From positions 13,819,001 through 13,883,000 of the forward strand of contig CM059585.1 of assembly GCA_030407085.1 (NCBI GenBank): 64,000 bases of DNA. Direction: 5' to 3'. The DNA is from Trichopria drosophilae. Taxonomy: Eukaryota; Arthropoda; Insecta; Hymenoptera; Diapriidae. The notes beneath the pieces are model-generated. The model was given only the letters and a program-made list of their open reading frames with translations, searched no databases and had not been told where the DNA came from. The first letter of the stretch is position 1. Each line of letters begins with the position of its first letter. The translations under genes were made by a program, and so were the position numbers. Positions 1-11,538 of the stretch are shown piece by piece.

Positions 1-1980
1 TATGAAACGTGTTCTAGAAACGTTTATAATTCTGCACGGATTATGATGAAGAAATCTGTTTCTCAAAAAATACACTTCTTTGTAATACTTTTAAAACTTT
101 TTGTAATTTTAAGGTGCTTGTTCAGCATTACTCGAACATCAATAAAACTGAGAGCAAAGCCGAGCCCTCATAAAGAATCTTTTTTCTCTTGCGGTGTCCA
201 GATAAAAACACAGACGCCCGTTTTATCAGGAGTCGGGTAAGATCGTTATGTGCAATTCGTTAGCACTCGTACCGGCGCATTTACTCGGGTGCCGTTCAAA
301 AATAAATTTCAGAGCTATTTTCAAACACCGAACATCCGCGTCTGACGTATATGCTTGATCGCACCCATATGCATACGTTTATATGCGGTCGATGCATACC
401 TGACCACTTTCGGACATTGCACGATGGATAGGAATATGCAGCGTTGATTCAAACATCGATAAGCACGAAAAGTTATATTTGAAATCGAAAATCAAAATTT
501 TAAATGATTTTATACAAATTTTATCAATATTGCTCCGAATATACTAATTGCAATTAGTCGAATTGTTGACAAAGTCATTATTGGCATTAGGTGGTGGACA
601 ATTCATTGTAGTTACTCCGCCTCCCGCTAGACGTGAATAGTCGCCGGCATTTCCAATTTCGTTTCCAACAATGAAATCGATACAGTTTAGTCAATAGAAA
701 GCTTCAACTTCATTTATAACATTTTTAAATAAAAATCTTGAAATATTTACGATATTTCATGGGGAATTTTGAGTTTCCTCAATTATTATAAATTAAAAAG
801 CCACCGCAAAGCAATAATGTAAAAAAGAGCAGCTCCGACCATTAAAAATGTAATTGTCATTTGTACTTTCGCGCCATTTATCTTTCCGAACTGCACCCGC
901 GTCCACAGTGTTAACCTTATAGCTGCTAAAAAATACTTATTTATTCAGCACCGGCATATATTTACAAACGACATTTATCGAAGCGTTACGGCACACGCGA
1001 GCCCAAATGTAATCGCGCTTCACTGCGAATGCCGAATTCAAAGATGAAACGTTTAAATTAAAAATATGAAATATTAAACATCAAAGACTGGCGTGCAAAG
1101 TAGTCCAGAAATGATTAAAACTGGTTCGGTGAGTTTTCCAGGTCACCGATTCTAAATACTGCGCGCAAACGTCATTTTCACGGGGAATTTCTTGTTTATT
1201 ATTTATATTATAATAACGCACGTTCATCCGTCGCGCGGCTTTGTATGCACATCAATCCTGCAATGAAAACCCGCTATTAATAATCGGTTAAATTAATGAA
1301 TTATTAGAAATTATAAATTTGCCTCGATTTCACGTCGACTGAGTTTTCTATTCAATTGCATCTTTTAAAATTCTGATTTGCTGCAGTACGTTTCATGGAA
1401 TGAAAATTTCATATCCTGCCGAAGAAAACTTTCATTAGTTTCGAGTCCATGTCCAGAAATTGCGTGGAATTCAAACAATATGGATGAACTTGCAGATTCA
1501 AATGTATTCAATTTATTACACTCGTTTGCATAATTTCATTAAAAAGGAATCATTTAAAAATAAGTTATTTATTTGTGTTTTGTATTGTCGAAAGTAAATG
1601 GGAATATCATATATCTGAACGTGACATCAAGATAAACAGAACGGCGCCTGAATGTATTAGAAACGCAGCTTCCAAGTTTCAGATCTATAGCTCGCATCAT
1701 CTTAGGGAATAAATTAATCGTTTATTGCGACATAATAAATTGATGCAGGCATACGAGTGGACATCGCATCAGTTCGCCTTGGTAAACCAAGAGTAAAATC
1801 AGAGTAATCCGCTTGATCCACCGCGTGATGAGTTTACCTACGACGTTGAGGCATGTTGCGAGCGAGTTAACTATAAATCCACTTTGTCAGACTTATATTA
1901 TGTCAGCTTTCCCTTAAAAATATGACTGGGGGCAATGAGCCACAATTTTCTTTACCTCTCACGAATCATTTGTAAATGTA
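1..1980. other. AT-rich non-coding DNA, nothing recognised
   Basis: No open frame longer than about 65 codons, no repeat family and no RNA gene were recognised. The sequence is AT-rich with scattered CpG-bearing patches, as in insect intergenic or intronic DNA. It could be intron or intergenic; nothing here decides between them. Confidence 0.5.
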
Positions 1981-3040
1981 CGTCTTACCATACAGCTCTA
2001 AAAGTGGTTTGAATCGCTTCATTCACGATATTCTACGGTAATAACTAGGACGATTTTTTTTACGTCGACTTTTCTGAACCCATATGGGCCTAAATCGCGA
2101 CGGGACCTACAGTTTATGAAGGTGGAATCCGAACCACCTGAGCTTTGGCGTTATTGGACACTTATAAACAAATACAGAGGTGTCCCGATGACAACTAGGA
2201 CGGTGATTACTGAAAGGTAAGATCCATAATTTATTGTGATGATTTAGGAAATCCTACTAAAATCCAATTGCACAAAACAGGAACCATCCGCGCCTTGAAA
2301 AGGAGACATAATTACTTTTTAAATTCACTTTTTCCCTTCTCCCGTATGCCAACAGTATTTAAACCCGACGTAAAATACCGACAAAAAATCGTCGGCGAAC
2401 ACCCGAAGTCGAGAAACGAAGGCAGTGATGGAATTACACAAATTCGGCCTCCAATTAATTACGACTTTCTCCATCTACCTTTTTTATCGCCCCCTCTTGC
2501 TACGGCCCTTCGACACCCTCCATTCTTCTCTCGCTCCTGCACTCTTGGCATCTCACTCCCACCCTTGCTGAATCCAGCATCTCTCTTCATCCACTGCCAT
2601 CCTATATTTCACGGCCCTTTCCGTGATTCCCGGTCCCCTCTTATATTCGCTTCCCGGTTGCTTTTCTCGGTGAACTAAGTAGATTACTCAACAAGTGGCA
2701 ACCAAATCCTCCTCGGTCGACAACCATACCCGTTACAACGTCGATATCGACTGAGCTTGCCGCTTAATATTATGAACATATACTTGCATGAACTCTGGAA
2801 GAGATACGAAATCGAAACGCCCACCATCCACCAAGATCACGTTCTATACTACATTACTCCCACATTATTAGCATAAATGCCTACATCAAATAAATGTTCG
2901 ATAATTTTAGTTAAATGCAATTTAATTCTTTAAACATTAAACTTCTTTCTGTCAGCACAAACTTGAAAACTGCAAATTAAACAGGTTGACTACTTAGGCT
3001 ATGTAAGTTGACGACGTTTGATAAACAAATTCAACTGATA
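1981..3040. other. Non-coding DNA with a possible tRNA-like fragment and a pyrimidine-rich stretch
   Basis: Around 2085-2150 the minus strand carries GGTTCGGATTCC, which loosely resembles a tRNA or SINE B box, but no A box or full cloverleaf was found. The plus strand at about 2460-2660 is strongly pyrimidine-rich. A 136-codon frame runs through that tract, and its Pro/Ser/Leu-rich translation follows from the base bias. Nothing else was recognised. Confidence 0.4.
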
Positions 3041-4920
3041 AAATACTTTTATTTGGTCCCACAACAACCGGTTATCAAACGTTTGAAACAGATGAAGACA
3101 AATCTCCAAACATTCCTACGGATTTATCGTTTATTCAAAACGATTTAAACCTTACTATTGTTGCGCTGTTTCCAAACGCTCCTTGAAACTTTATAGCATC
3201 ATTATTCGTCATCCAATTAATATGCACAAAATTTCATGACCTACTAGGTATCAGATATATATCGTTTGTCCATTCAATAGATTCCAATTGCTAATTACTA
3301 ATAGTCCATCAGAAATAGCTGACCTGGCTTATTAGCCATCTGGTCCATAGATTAATAGTTCCATCCAGTGGATTTCAATGTCTATTCATCCATAGTCTTT
3401 CAACATCTCCTCATGAAATACTTTATTTCGTCCCAGAAGTCCACCTCAAGTAGAGCTTTCTGTTGTTCTGCCGTTTCCAAACGCTTCTTCAAATGGAATA
3501 GTATCACCACTTTCATTCAATACATATGTGCAAACTTTCATGGCTCCTGATATCAGATCAATAGATTACACAGATCCATTAAATAGATTCAAATCGTTGT
3601 ACAAAGCATGAAAAGCATCCTTATGAGATACTTTTATTTACTCCAGAAAACCCTCAGGTACAGACCTTACCATTATTGTACCGTTTCTAAATGTTTCTTC
3701 AAATAGAATAGCATCAGACCTCTCATCCAAACAATATTCATAAAATGACCCAGCTTAATGGCCATCACGCATATAGATTATTTGACCCATCAAATGGATA
3801 TTAATGGCCAATCATCAATAGCCTTCCAACACCACCTGATGAAATACTCTTATTTGGTCCCAATCAAACATCTGAGCATTACGATTATTCTGCCGTTTCG
3901 AAATGTCCCTTCCAACGGAATAGTATCATTCGTCATCCAATCAACATTCGCAAACTGACACGGTTTACTACATGTCAGGTTCTAAAGATTAGTCTATCAG
4001 TTAAAGGAATTCCAATTGGTGAAAAGCAATAATCTTCAAAAAAATCCTGATTATATACTTTTTTGTCCCAGAAACCCACAAGACATTGAGTAGATCGTAT
4101 TATAGTTATGCTGTATCTAAAAGTCCCTTCAAAGGAAACAGTATTGAACTTCTCATCCTAATAATATTTTCAAACTGACCTACACTAACAGCCACCTGAT
4201 CAATAGGTTAGTGATTCCATTAAGTGGAGTTCAATGGCTAATCGTCAGTAATTTTCCAGAAAGCTTTTGATGAAACACTATTATTTGGTCCAGAAAAACA
4301 TTCGAGTCGTGCCTGACTATTATTGTCCCGTTTCCATATGTTCCTTCAAACGGAATAGTATGACTCCTTATCTAATCAACATTCGCAAACTGTCATGGTC
4401 TATGTTGCAATCTGACATAGTACATATCAGGCTCTTGAGATTATTTGATCAAATAGAGAGATTCCAATTGCTAAACAGCAATAATCTTCCAAAACATCCT
4501 GATCATATACTTTCTTTTGGTCTTAGAAACCCATAAGACAATCGGTAGGTTTTACTATTGGTATCAGACCTCTCATCTAGACAATATTCCCAAACTGACC
4601 TTCCTTAATAGCCATCTGCTTCATAGATTAGTGGTTTCATTAATGGTAGTTCAAGGGCTAATCATCAATAACCTTCCAAAAACTTCCAGTTGAAATACTT
4701 TTATTTGATCCCCGAAAATCACCTGAGGTACAACTTACATTTATTGTGTCATTTCCAAATGTGCCTTCAAACAAAACAGTCCCAGACAATATTCTCGAAG
4801 TGGCCTATCCTAATAGCCTTTATTATTAAATTAATCAGATGGGTTAGTCGATTTATTAAATGGATTCCAATGGCTTTCTACAATGACCATCCAAAGCATT
4901 CTTCATCATTAGGTAGGTCA
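3041..4920. repeat. Degenerate ~215 bp satellite with alternating A/B monomers
   Basis: A landmark resembling AATACTTTTATTTGGTCCC recurs near 3041, 3416, 3625, 3842, 4053, 4272, 4504 and 4693, so most units are about 190-230 bp. Two monomer types alternate. Type A carries ATTCGTCATCCAATCAAC followed by a CAAACTGACATGG-like segment (near 3205, 3515, 3930, 4370). Type B carries AGACCTCTCATCCAAACAA followed by TTAATAGCCATCTG-like text (near 3715, 4150, 4565). The higher-order period is therefore about 430 bp. The first interval (3041-3416) is longer and holds an A tail joined to a partial B unit. Copies are well diverged, so the array is old. Confidence 0.85.
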
Positions 4921-5850
4921 TGACTCCAACATTCATTTAAAAGATTGAACCAAATATCAAGTTTCAATTTCGGCTAATAGATCTAAACATTAAACCAAGA
5001 TGAAGAGGGTCTCCAAGTGTTTTTATAATTGGTTGAGAGGTTTGGGTTACATGTGAAAAAGCTTGCATGATTTTGCATATTTTTTGTACAAAATTACCCT
5101 TACCCGATTAGTCTACGGCGAAAAGCCAATCGTGCCTGCTCGAAGGGCCACTTTTCGATTCGGATGCCATTAAAGACAATGCCGCGCGTGCCGGGTTTGT
5201 TCTCAGATTTCTCCTCGACGATCTCGTTTTCGTCGTATCAGCGCGATAGAAAGTCCCCGAGAGAATTGCAAAAAACCGTTCGATGAGGTCGCCGTACGAA
5301 ATACTTGACTGACGCTCTTGAAACGAGTCTTTCTCTTCGCCCGTTCAGACACGCTCTTCCTCCCCCACCTGGATGTTCGCCTCCCCCATTCTTCCGAGAT
5401 GCCCTCAGGATACTCTGATCTCTCGTTTCTCCTACCTGTTCCTTATTGTCTTTTTGCCACTTTTTCCCCCTTGTCCCTCAACCCTTCGACTTGTTTCCCT
5501 TTATCCCTTTCGCAAGTAACACCACCTCCTCTGTCCCTTTCCCTTCCACCGTGTAGCTCATTCTCTCAATGTCTTTTCGTACGACGTTCCATGGTCGTTC
5601 TATTTTTTTTACTCTTTACTTCTTATTTCTTTATTGTGTTCATCTTCGCTTTCTTTCTTGCAATCGCAGGATCTTTCTTGCATTTCTCTTTCTTCATCAT
5701 TTTCTGTTCATATCCGTTAGTTCAGTAAATACCCTTTTTGAGGCAGCTCCCCCTTTCCTTCAATTAATTTTTCAAACTGATAATTGAAAATTCCCTCATC
5801 GATGGAGGTTGGGATATTCGAAGTCTACTAGAATTCCGTCCAGATCTTAT
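4921..5850. other. Non-coding DNA, CpG-bearing then pyrimidine-rich
   Basis: About 5090-5320 is richer in CpG than its surroundings and looks single-copy. About 5320-5770 is strongly C/T-rich on the plus strand and produces a long but compositionally biased frame. No gene or repeat family was recognised. Confidence 0.4.
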
Positions 5851-5953
5851 GTAAGTATTATTTGGTAATACTTTGGCATATCCTGAACCATATTTTAGGG
5901 GTCACGTATATTTGCGAGACTCAAAATCGACAACGCAACCTTGCCATTGCTCC
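5851..5953. repeat. Left copy of ~100 bp direct repeat flanking a retroelement remnant
   Basis: It begins GTAAGTATTATTTGGTAATA and matches 6321-6425 at an offset of 470 bp. There are roughly eight substitutions and a small indel over the first 90 bp. The two copies bracket the retroelement remnant exactly, so they are best read as an unusually long target-site duplication. A local duplication with the element caught between the copies is the alternative. Confidence 0.75.
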
Positions 5954-6320
5954 TCTTCATGGGAGTACCAACGTGGGACTATTATCGAAGTTGTTTAGGC
6001 GAAGATGAAGAAAAATCAATTCACCACATGATCTGTGAGTGTACTGGCTTAATGACCAGAAAGCTTCAACATCTGGGAGAGCCCTTCTTCGATAGTTTAG
6101 AAGACGTAGCTTTAGCTAGCGTACATCCAACTGGGATTTTGGGACTACTGAAATTTGTCGACTCGACTGGATGGTTGAAATAAGTGCCTGGATAGATTTC
6201 CCGCACATCGGTGGAGGTGATGATGACGATAGTCATTTAAGGGGATCACAATGGACCGTGTTAGCCTCTAAGTGCTGTGAGGGGGTATAGCTCCCCCACA
6301 CCCCTTCTAACCTAACCTAC
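5954..6320 (+). mobile_element. 5'-truncated non-LTR retrotransposon (3' end only)
   Basis: About 367 bp remain. They comprise the C-terminal end of the reverse-transcriptase ORF (5959-6183, stop TAA) and a ~137 bp 3' untranslated tail. The tail contains GGGGATCACAATGGACC, a run resembling CTCTAAGTGCTGTGAG, and ends CTTCTAACCTAACCTAC. This arrangement matches what is known for jockey/R1-group elements of insects. Loss of everything 5' of the C-terminal domain is the usual product of incomplete target-primed reverse transcription. It is flanked by a ~100 bp direct repeat (5851-5953 and 6321-6425). Confidence 0.8.
5959..6183 (+). pseudogene. C-terminal fragment of non-LTR retrotransposon reverse transcriptase ORF
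   Basis: The frame reads from an internal ATG to TAA for 74 codons. The translation shows the cysteine/histidine cluster found at the C terminus of jockey/R1-type polyproteins (CLGEDEEKSIHHMICEC), then a RKLQHLG-like segment, FFDSLEDV, and the closing LLKFVDSTGWL. Family members normally start this cluster with CxxC. Here the first cysteine position appears to be Tyr (YYRSC), consistent with decay. The polymerase domain is absent, so the fragment cannot be active. The class assignment is firm; the exact clade (R1, jockey or similar) is not. Confidence 0.82.
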
Positions 6321-6425
6321 GTAAGTATTATTTGGTAATACTTTGGCATATCGTGAACCATATTGTAGGGGTCACGTATATTTGCCGGATTCAAAATCAC
6401 CAATGCAAAACCTTGCCATAGCTTC
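6321..6425. repeat. Right copy of ~100 bp direct repeat flanking a retroelement remnant
   Basis: It starts GTAAGTATTATTTGGTAATA immediately after the CCTAACCTAC end of the element and matches 5851-5953 through the TTGCCATAGCT region. Similarity stops where the element begins on the left side. Confidence 0.75.
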
Positions 6426-9400
6426 TCTCCAAATAAAGAAAATAAATAAGCTAGCAAATATGACGCAGGTAAATACCAGCACTCGGAAACGAAAGGTCGA
6501 CGACCACCGACGAACCTTCTTCCTGCGGGGTGGTCACGGTTCGTTTGCTCGACTTTCCTTACCCTGAACGTGAGTCCTTCTCCGATAACGAGCCTCGGGC
6601 TTATCCCGCGCGTATCGCGATAATGGCCGATAGAAGTCGCAGTCACGTACGGTAAAGCGCAGCATGTGTTACACGCTTTCGCCTTACGCGCTAGCGCACG
6701 ATTCTCTATATATGTGAAGTGCCATCGTCGGTGTGAGGGAATCCGAAAAGGTCAAGAATGTGACCATTATATGGATCGAGACTACATGACAACCAGCATG
6801 AAATTTTGTGTCGAGCTTATTCGTTATGTCTACAAGTCGAGTTAACGATGGGACGCCTGTTCGCGATAACGCTATTATGTATTATTATTGGACGCACGAC
6901 TTGATGAACTGATACAAACTAGTTTAAAATTATGGTTAATGCCTGACTTAAATTGAAAGTGCAATTTACTGAATTTACGGAAAATCCGTTAGAGCGGTAA
7001 GGGATGTTAATTTTCACGTAAATGTTCTGCCATTCTCATGAAGTTCACTGTTTGGGGCGGACGTCCGTGTCATGACTTTGGATTTCAGAATCCGGGCATT
7101 CGAAAACAAGTCTCCTAAGTACTAAAGTTTGAGAAATTATTCAGGTTGAATATTTTATGTTGTGGTATGAACTCCAGGTGACAAATACACTCCATTTAGG
7201 TTATTGTCCTCATTGCAGAACTATAATATTTTGTCACAGAGGTTAGTTGTTAAGACGGATCATTTGGGTATTAAAACTTTCATTCGCATTCTAAACTCCT
7301 ATTTCTGATCCACACCTGTTTGCATAAAATTTTAAATTAAAGCAGTCCATGAGAATGTCTATCAATAAACACATCATTCCCAATCGGTGTTTCTGAATAC
7401 CTGGAGGCACCCTATTACCACTAGGCTGTAAAAGTGTTCGTCGCGTTCCGACAATAGCTGGACTGGCGGTCCTCTTTTTTACGACTCTGGAGCGGTGGCC
7501 TTTCATAAAGCCGAAACGTACGATGGACTTTACACTTCGAACCCTTTCGAAAGTTCCCATTGCAGACTGAACCATTTAACCTTCGTCGGTATCAGAATCG
7601 TTCGATCGTTGAGAACGGGTCTTTTTCGTGCTCGCCCGATTTCTCAATATGATCCAGGTTTATTTGGATTCCGTTCATTCGTATTGTTCTGCAATTGAAT
7701 GCTCGGAACAATGATGAGGTTAGGACGTCACCAAACATTTCTTCCGATAGATGTACTCTTTCAAACATAATGATTTTCGTCAATTAGTTTCATTATTTGA
7801 ATATCGCGTCAATACGATGCGCTTTAATACACTAATCCTTAAATGCTGATTTTATTCCTCTCCCCGACAACAATCACCACCCTCATGATATGGTGACACT
7901 AGCATACACGGATGGCCTTCCCCCAGGCGTCCCCCGCTAATTACCGACGCAATGGCGCAGCTGGCCATTGACAGTACATACATTGCTGCGGATCGCGGAT
8001 AGTGGCTCCGGCTATGAAATTATGATACCTACTTGTATTAACGGTTGGCCGGTGTTCGAGGCGGGTTTGTCGATCCCTCGTATATAACAATGGCACGGAC
8101 CCGTGGCATGGGCAAGGTTGCTGGACGCTTCGCAGCATACGTGATCGAGCCTCTAGTCCCACGGACCATTCGGGCATAGCCTTAAATTGCTAGTCGTACA
8201 ATTTGGTATTCATTTTTTATCGTTTCGCTGGCAACCTCCATTTACGCTTTGGCTTCAGAGTTTTTTTAATCTTTTGCGCAGCATCTGTTCCAAACTGGAA
8301 AATTTTTTATCAGGATTTCTCTTGGCATGTTGTGACAAAGTTTGTACACCTTTTATTTATAGGTTGGAGCGACACATAGCGGTCCTTGAGAACAAAAATA
8401 ATTTATAATAAAACGTCCATTTTTAATATGGTACTCATTGATTTGTATGAGAAATCTGTTAGTGTGACCGTTAGTATGTTTCGAGTTCTTGAATCACATT
8501 CCTTAAACTGGTCGATTGACAATATACACATACTTTTTCTTGATGTACTGGTCCATTGTTTAATAGACTGCCCGTACCTCCACAAATCTTCCAGCTGAAG
8601 AACAAACTGGAGTATCAAATCAAAAGATTTATTCTACGTTTTACTTAACTTCCTTTGAACGTCAGTTAACCTGCCAGATGTAAAAACATAGTCTTCAATC
8701 TCCAAGCAACGCCGCATGAAAACGATTCCATTAAAGGAATCATCTCGATTATGCATTCTGATATAAAATTCACTTCGTTCAATTATTGCGTTATGAACAG
8801 ACGGAGCTTGCGTTCCAGCTGATTGACACTTTCATCGGAAGTTTCGAGACGTTTCGTCATTCGACTGAACTAATTGAACGTTTTCTGTGATATTGCATTG
8901 ATTCTTTTAGAAGCTCAGGCTTTTGCAGCTGAACTCGTTTCTGTGAATTTTCATATTTTTTTATTTAGGAAAAATGGACCGTAATTTACTTATCGCTTCA
9001 TACGTCAATATTAAAGACAGAATATGAAAGAGAAGACTTCATACTTAGGAAAATGGTATATAAAGACTTTATTCTAGATTTAAAAGTTGAGAAAAATGAA
9101 TGGCTTTTCGTCCTTAACGGTTTAAGATGAAATAACAAAGTGTTCTATAACAGTTGAAATAAGTAATAAATCAGTTTTACTCTTGAAATTAAAAGAAACA
9201 TCGACCTTTTTAATTTGAAAAAAGTGAAATCGAACACTAATTCTAGAAAAATCCCGTTTCATCCCCCGTCTCCGTCGTAAAGACCGTCCTGAGCAGCCAG
9301 GAGAATTCGATTCGCTGCCCGTGACAATTATGGCGCTGTGCAATTCCCTCGACTCTAAAGGAACGAAATTACCTTTTACGTAATTGTTGTTCGTATTCGT

Positions 9401-9889
9401 CGATAACTCTTACAATCGCGATTAATGGATTTCGAGTAGCGTTCGAATTAGCTTCCAATGCAGAGTGCGGGGATCGAAAGAGAGCGGTATTCGATTAGGT
9501 ACTGACCCGACGGGAAACTTCATCCGCATTGTCATCGGGTCTCCGTGATTTTTGAGACATAAATCAGATTCGAAAAATGTTAGTTACAAACTTACTCAAA
9601 AAAATCTTACTATATTCTCTCGTTTACATTTCCTTGTTGGTAATTTGATTGATTCTTCCGTTCGATTCAATCCGCGGAATAAGCAACCTAATCCGTCGGA
9701 GTAACGTGAAGTATTGAAAGTCGTAAAATCTCCCGTAAATCACGACCTTCGTTCCGGAATCTGCGATGGAGCAATTGTCTAAATTTTATCGTTTCACTTT
9801 GTCGTAAGTATATATCACTGCAAATCGGCTGAGTGATTGAAAAAAAAACTAGATTGATTAATATCAGTTATGTGAAAGAATTCTTTTTA
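6426..9889. other. Mixed-composition non-coding DNA, no element recognised
   Basis: Short CpG-rich patches occur near 6480-6660, 7420-7600 and 7900-8170, separated by AT-rich DNA. The frames are all below 110 codons and overlap in conflicting directions; none resembles a known domain. The 7900-8170 patch stays open for 78 codons on the minus strand but has no recognisable motif. Confidence 0.4.
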
Positions 9890-10705
9890 CTGGATTTTAA
9901 ACAGCCCATACAATATGCAATACCACAATAATATTACAATAATACTGTAATATTTCAAAAAAGTTCAAATGTTACAGTGTAATATATTAAAATAGTAAAG
10001 CTACAGCTGTTTTTCGCAATATTTTTTATCACGTTATGAAATAGTACATGGTAACCCTAAAAATATTACGGAAATACTACATGGTAATATATCACAGGAG
10101 AATATTGCAAGAATAATAGGGTTCTATTACACTTTAATATAATATGATGAGCCAAGAGTTATAAATTACATAACAAAATTAAGGCATCATTTCTGTTGCA
10201 GCATATAATATGATACACAGAAACATTAGTGTAATATTCCGTTTATATTACATTATAATATATTAAACTATATCATATGGGTAATATTATGGTTACATTC
10301 CAGATTAACATGCCATACATAAGAGACGCCATGATATTTTGTTATATTAGATTATAATATTACTCTTATATTTCAGAAAAGTTCAAACGATATAGTGCAA
10401 TATATTACATAGTGAAGTTGTAGCTGTTTTACGATTATATTACGCAATAATATATTACATGATAACACTGGAAATATTACGGAAATATTGCATAGTAGTA
10501 TAACTCACTAGAATATCAGAACAATTATACAGTTCTATTACACCGTAACGTAAACATTACAGTAATATTGCGGTTACATTTTACTGTAAGATATTACACT
10601 GTAACTACAATAATAGTGCTGTTGAATTGAGCAACAATATATCACACTATAACATCACAGTAATGCTCTGGTAATATATTCCATAGTATTATAATAAAAT
10701 ATAAC

Positions 10706-11037
10706 ATCCCCAATAGCACAATGTTTTCCATCCGTATTCCCGGAATATTCCTTTGGAACTTTGGGAATATTCCAAAGTAATATTCCATCCACATTCCAGG
10801 AACATTGAAATGTCCAACGTTCGGAATATTCTAGGAACATTGAAATATCCAATGTTTGGAATATTCTAACAAAATTTATATTGTCTATAATATTTCTAAT
10901 GCAGAATATTTCATTGTTCCTGGAATACTCCGAACGTTGGACATTTCAATGTTCCTGGAATATTACTTTGGAATATTCCCAATGTTCCAAAAGAATATTC
11001 CGGGAATATAGATGGAATAAAGTGTTCTATTTGGGAT
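10706..11037. mobile_element. Fold-back (inverted-repeat) element rich in GGAATATTCC
   Basis: The left arm (about 10706-10850) and right arm (about 10905-11037) are imperfect reverse complements around a ~55 bp centre. The ends read ATCCCCAATAGCACA and, reverse-complemented on the right, ATCCCAAATAGAACA. Inside, the palindrome GGAATATTCC and the pair AACATTGAAATGTCC / GGACATTTCAATGTT are repeated. No coding capacity is present, so it would be non-autonomous. Its CCCAATAGCACA terminus resembles the end of the element at 60734. Confidence 0.8.
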
Positions 11038-11128
11038 ACTGGTAATAATATGGTTTCATTACAGTGTGAAACTTAATATTGTAGAAACGCTGTGGTATTA
11101 TGTTAGATTAAAATATAATATTACCAAT

Positions 11129-11538
11129 TGTTCGTGAATTAACATTGAATCTTGTATCCAATGTTGCCGTCTTAGCGCAGCTGGCAACATTGAACGAAGC
11201 GTAGCGTCGCGTCGCTAGCGTACATCGGAGGGGGCCAGATAGCCTTTCGTCGCGAATGGAAACAGATCTCCTTCGTCGCGAACCTGTAACCCACACACGC
11301 GGTTCTCCATTTTGTACCGACGCGCTCGCAAAGCACTTCCGTACTTTGTACAGTTCAAGGAAATATACGTTGGTAAACTTTAAACCGTGTGTAGTGTATT
11401 AATATACTCATTCCCGCAGCCAAGTGAACCTAATTCACCTGATCCGAACCCTACCAAAAAATACAGTCTACAATCGAACTGAACCGGTGCTTTTCGTGGA
11501 TCGGGAACCGGCTTGCGCCTCCGCTCGTACCACAAACA
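11129..11538. mobile_element. Solo LTR with 5 bp target duplication
   Basis: A 410 bp block starts TGTTCGTGAATT and ends CACAAACA. It is flanked on both sides by CCAAT (11124-11128 and 11539-11543). The TG...CA ends, the 5 bp direct repeat, a GC-rich interior unlike the AATATT array around it, and the absence of any internal region fit a solo LTR left by recombination between the LTRs of a full element. BEL/Pao and gypsy elements both make short duplications of this size; I cannot assign a family. The polarity is unknown. Confidence 0.8.

Noticed and set aside
2268..2678. 136-codon frame
   Set aside because: It overlaps a C/T-rich stretch and has no domain, and the first third differs sharply in composition from the rest.
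5318..5728. 136-codon Leu/Ser/Pro/Phe-rich frame resembling a membrane protein
   Set aside because: The plus strand is a pyrimidine-rich tract here; the hydrophobic look is a result of C/T bias, with no conserved motif.
6307..6319. CTAACCTAACCTA as a telomeric repeat
   Set aside because: It is only two units long and is the 3' end of the retroelement remnant, where such tails are common.
6317..6646. 109-codon minus-strand frame next to the retroelement
   Set aside because: It runs through the target duplication and the end of the element with no known domain; its opposite strand also has an open frame.
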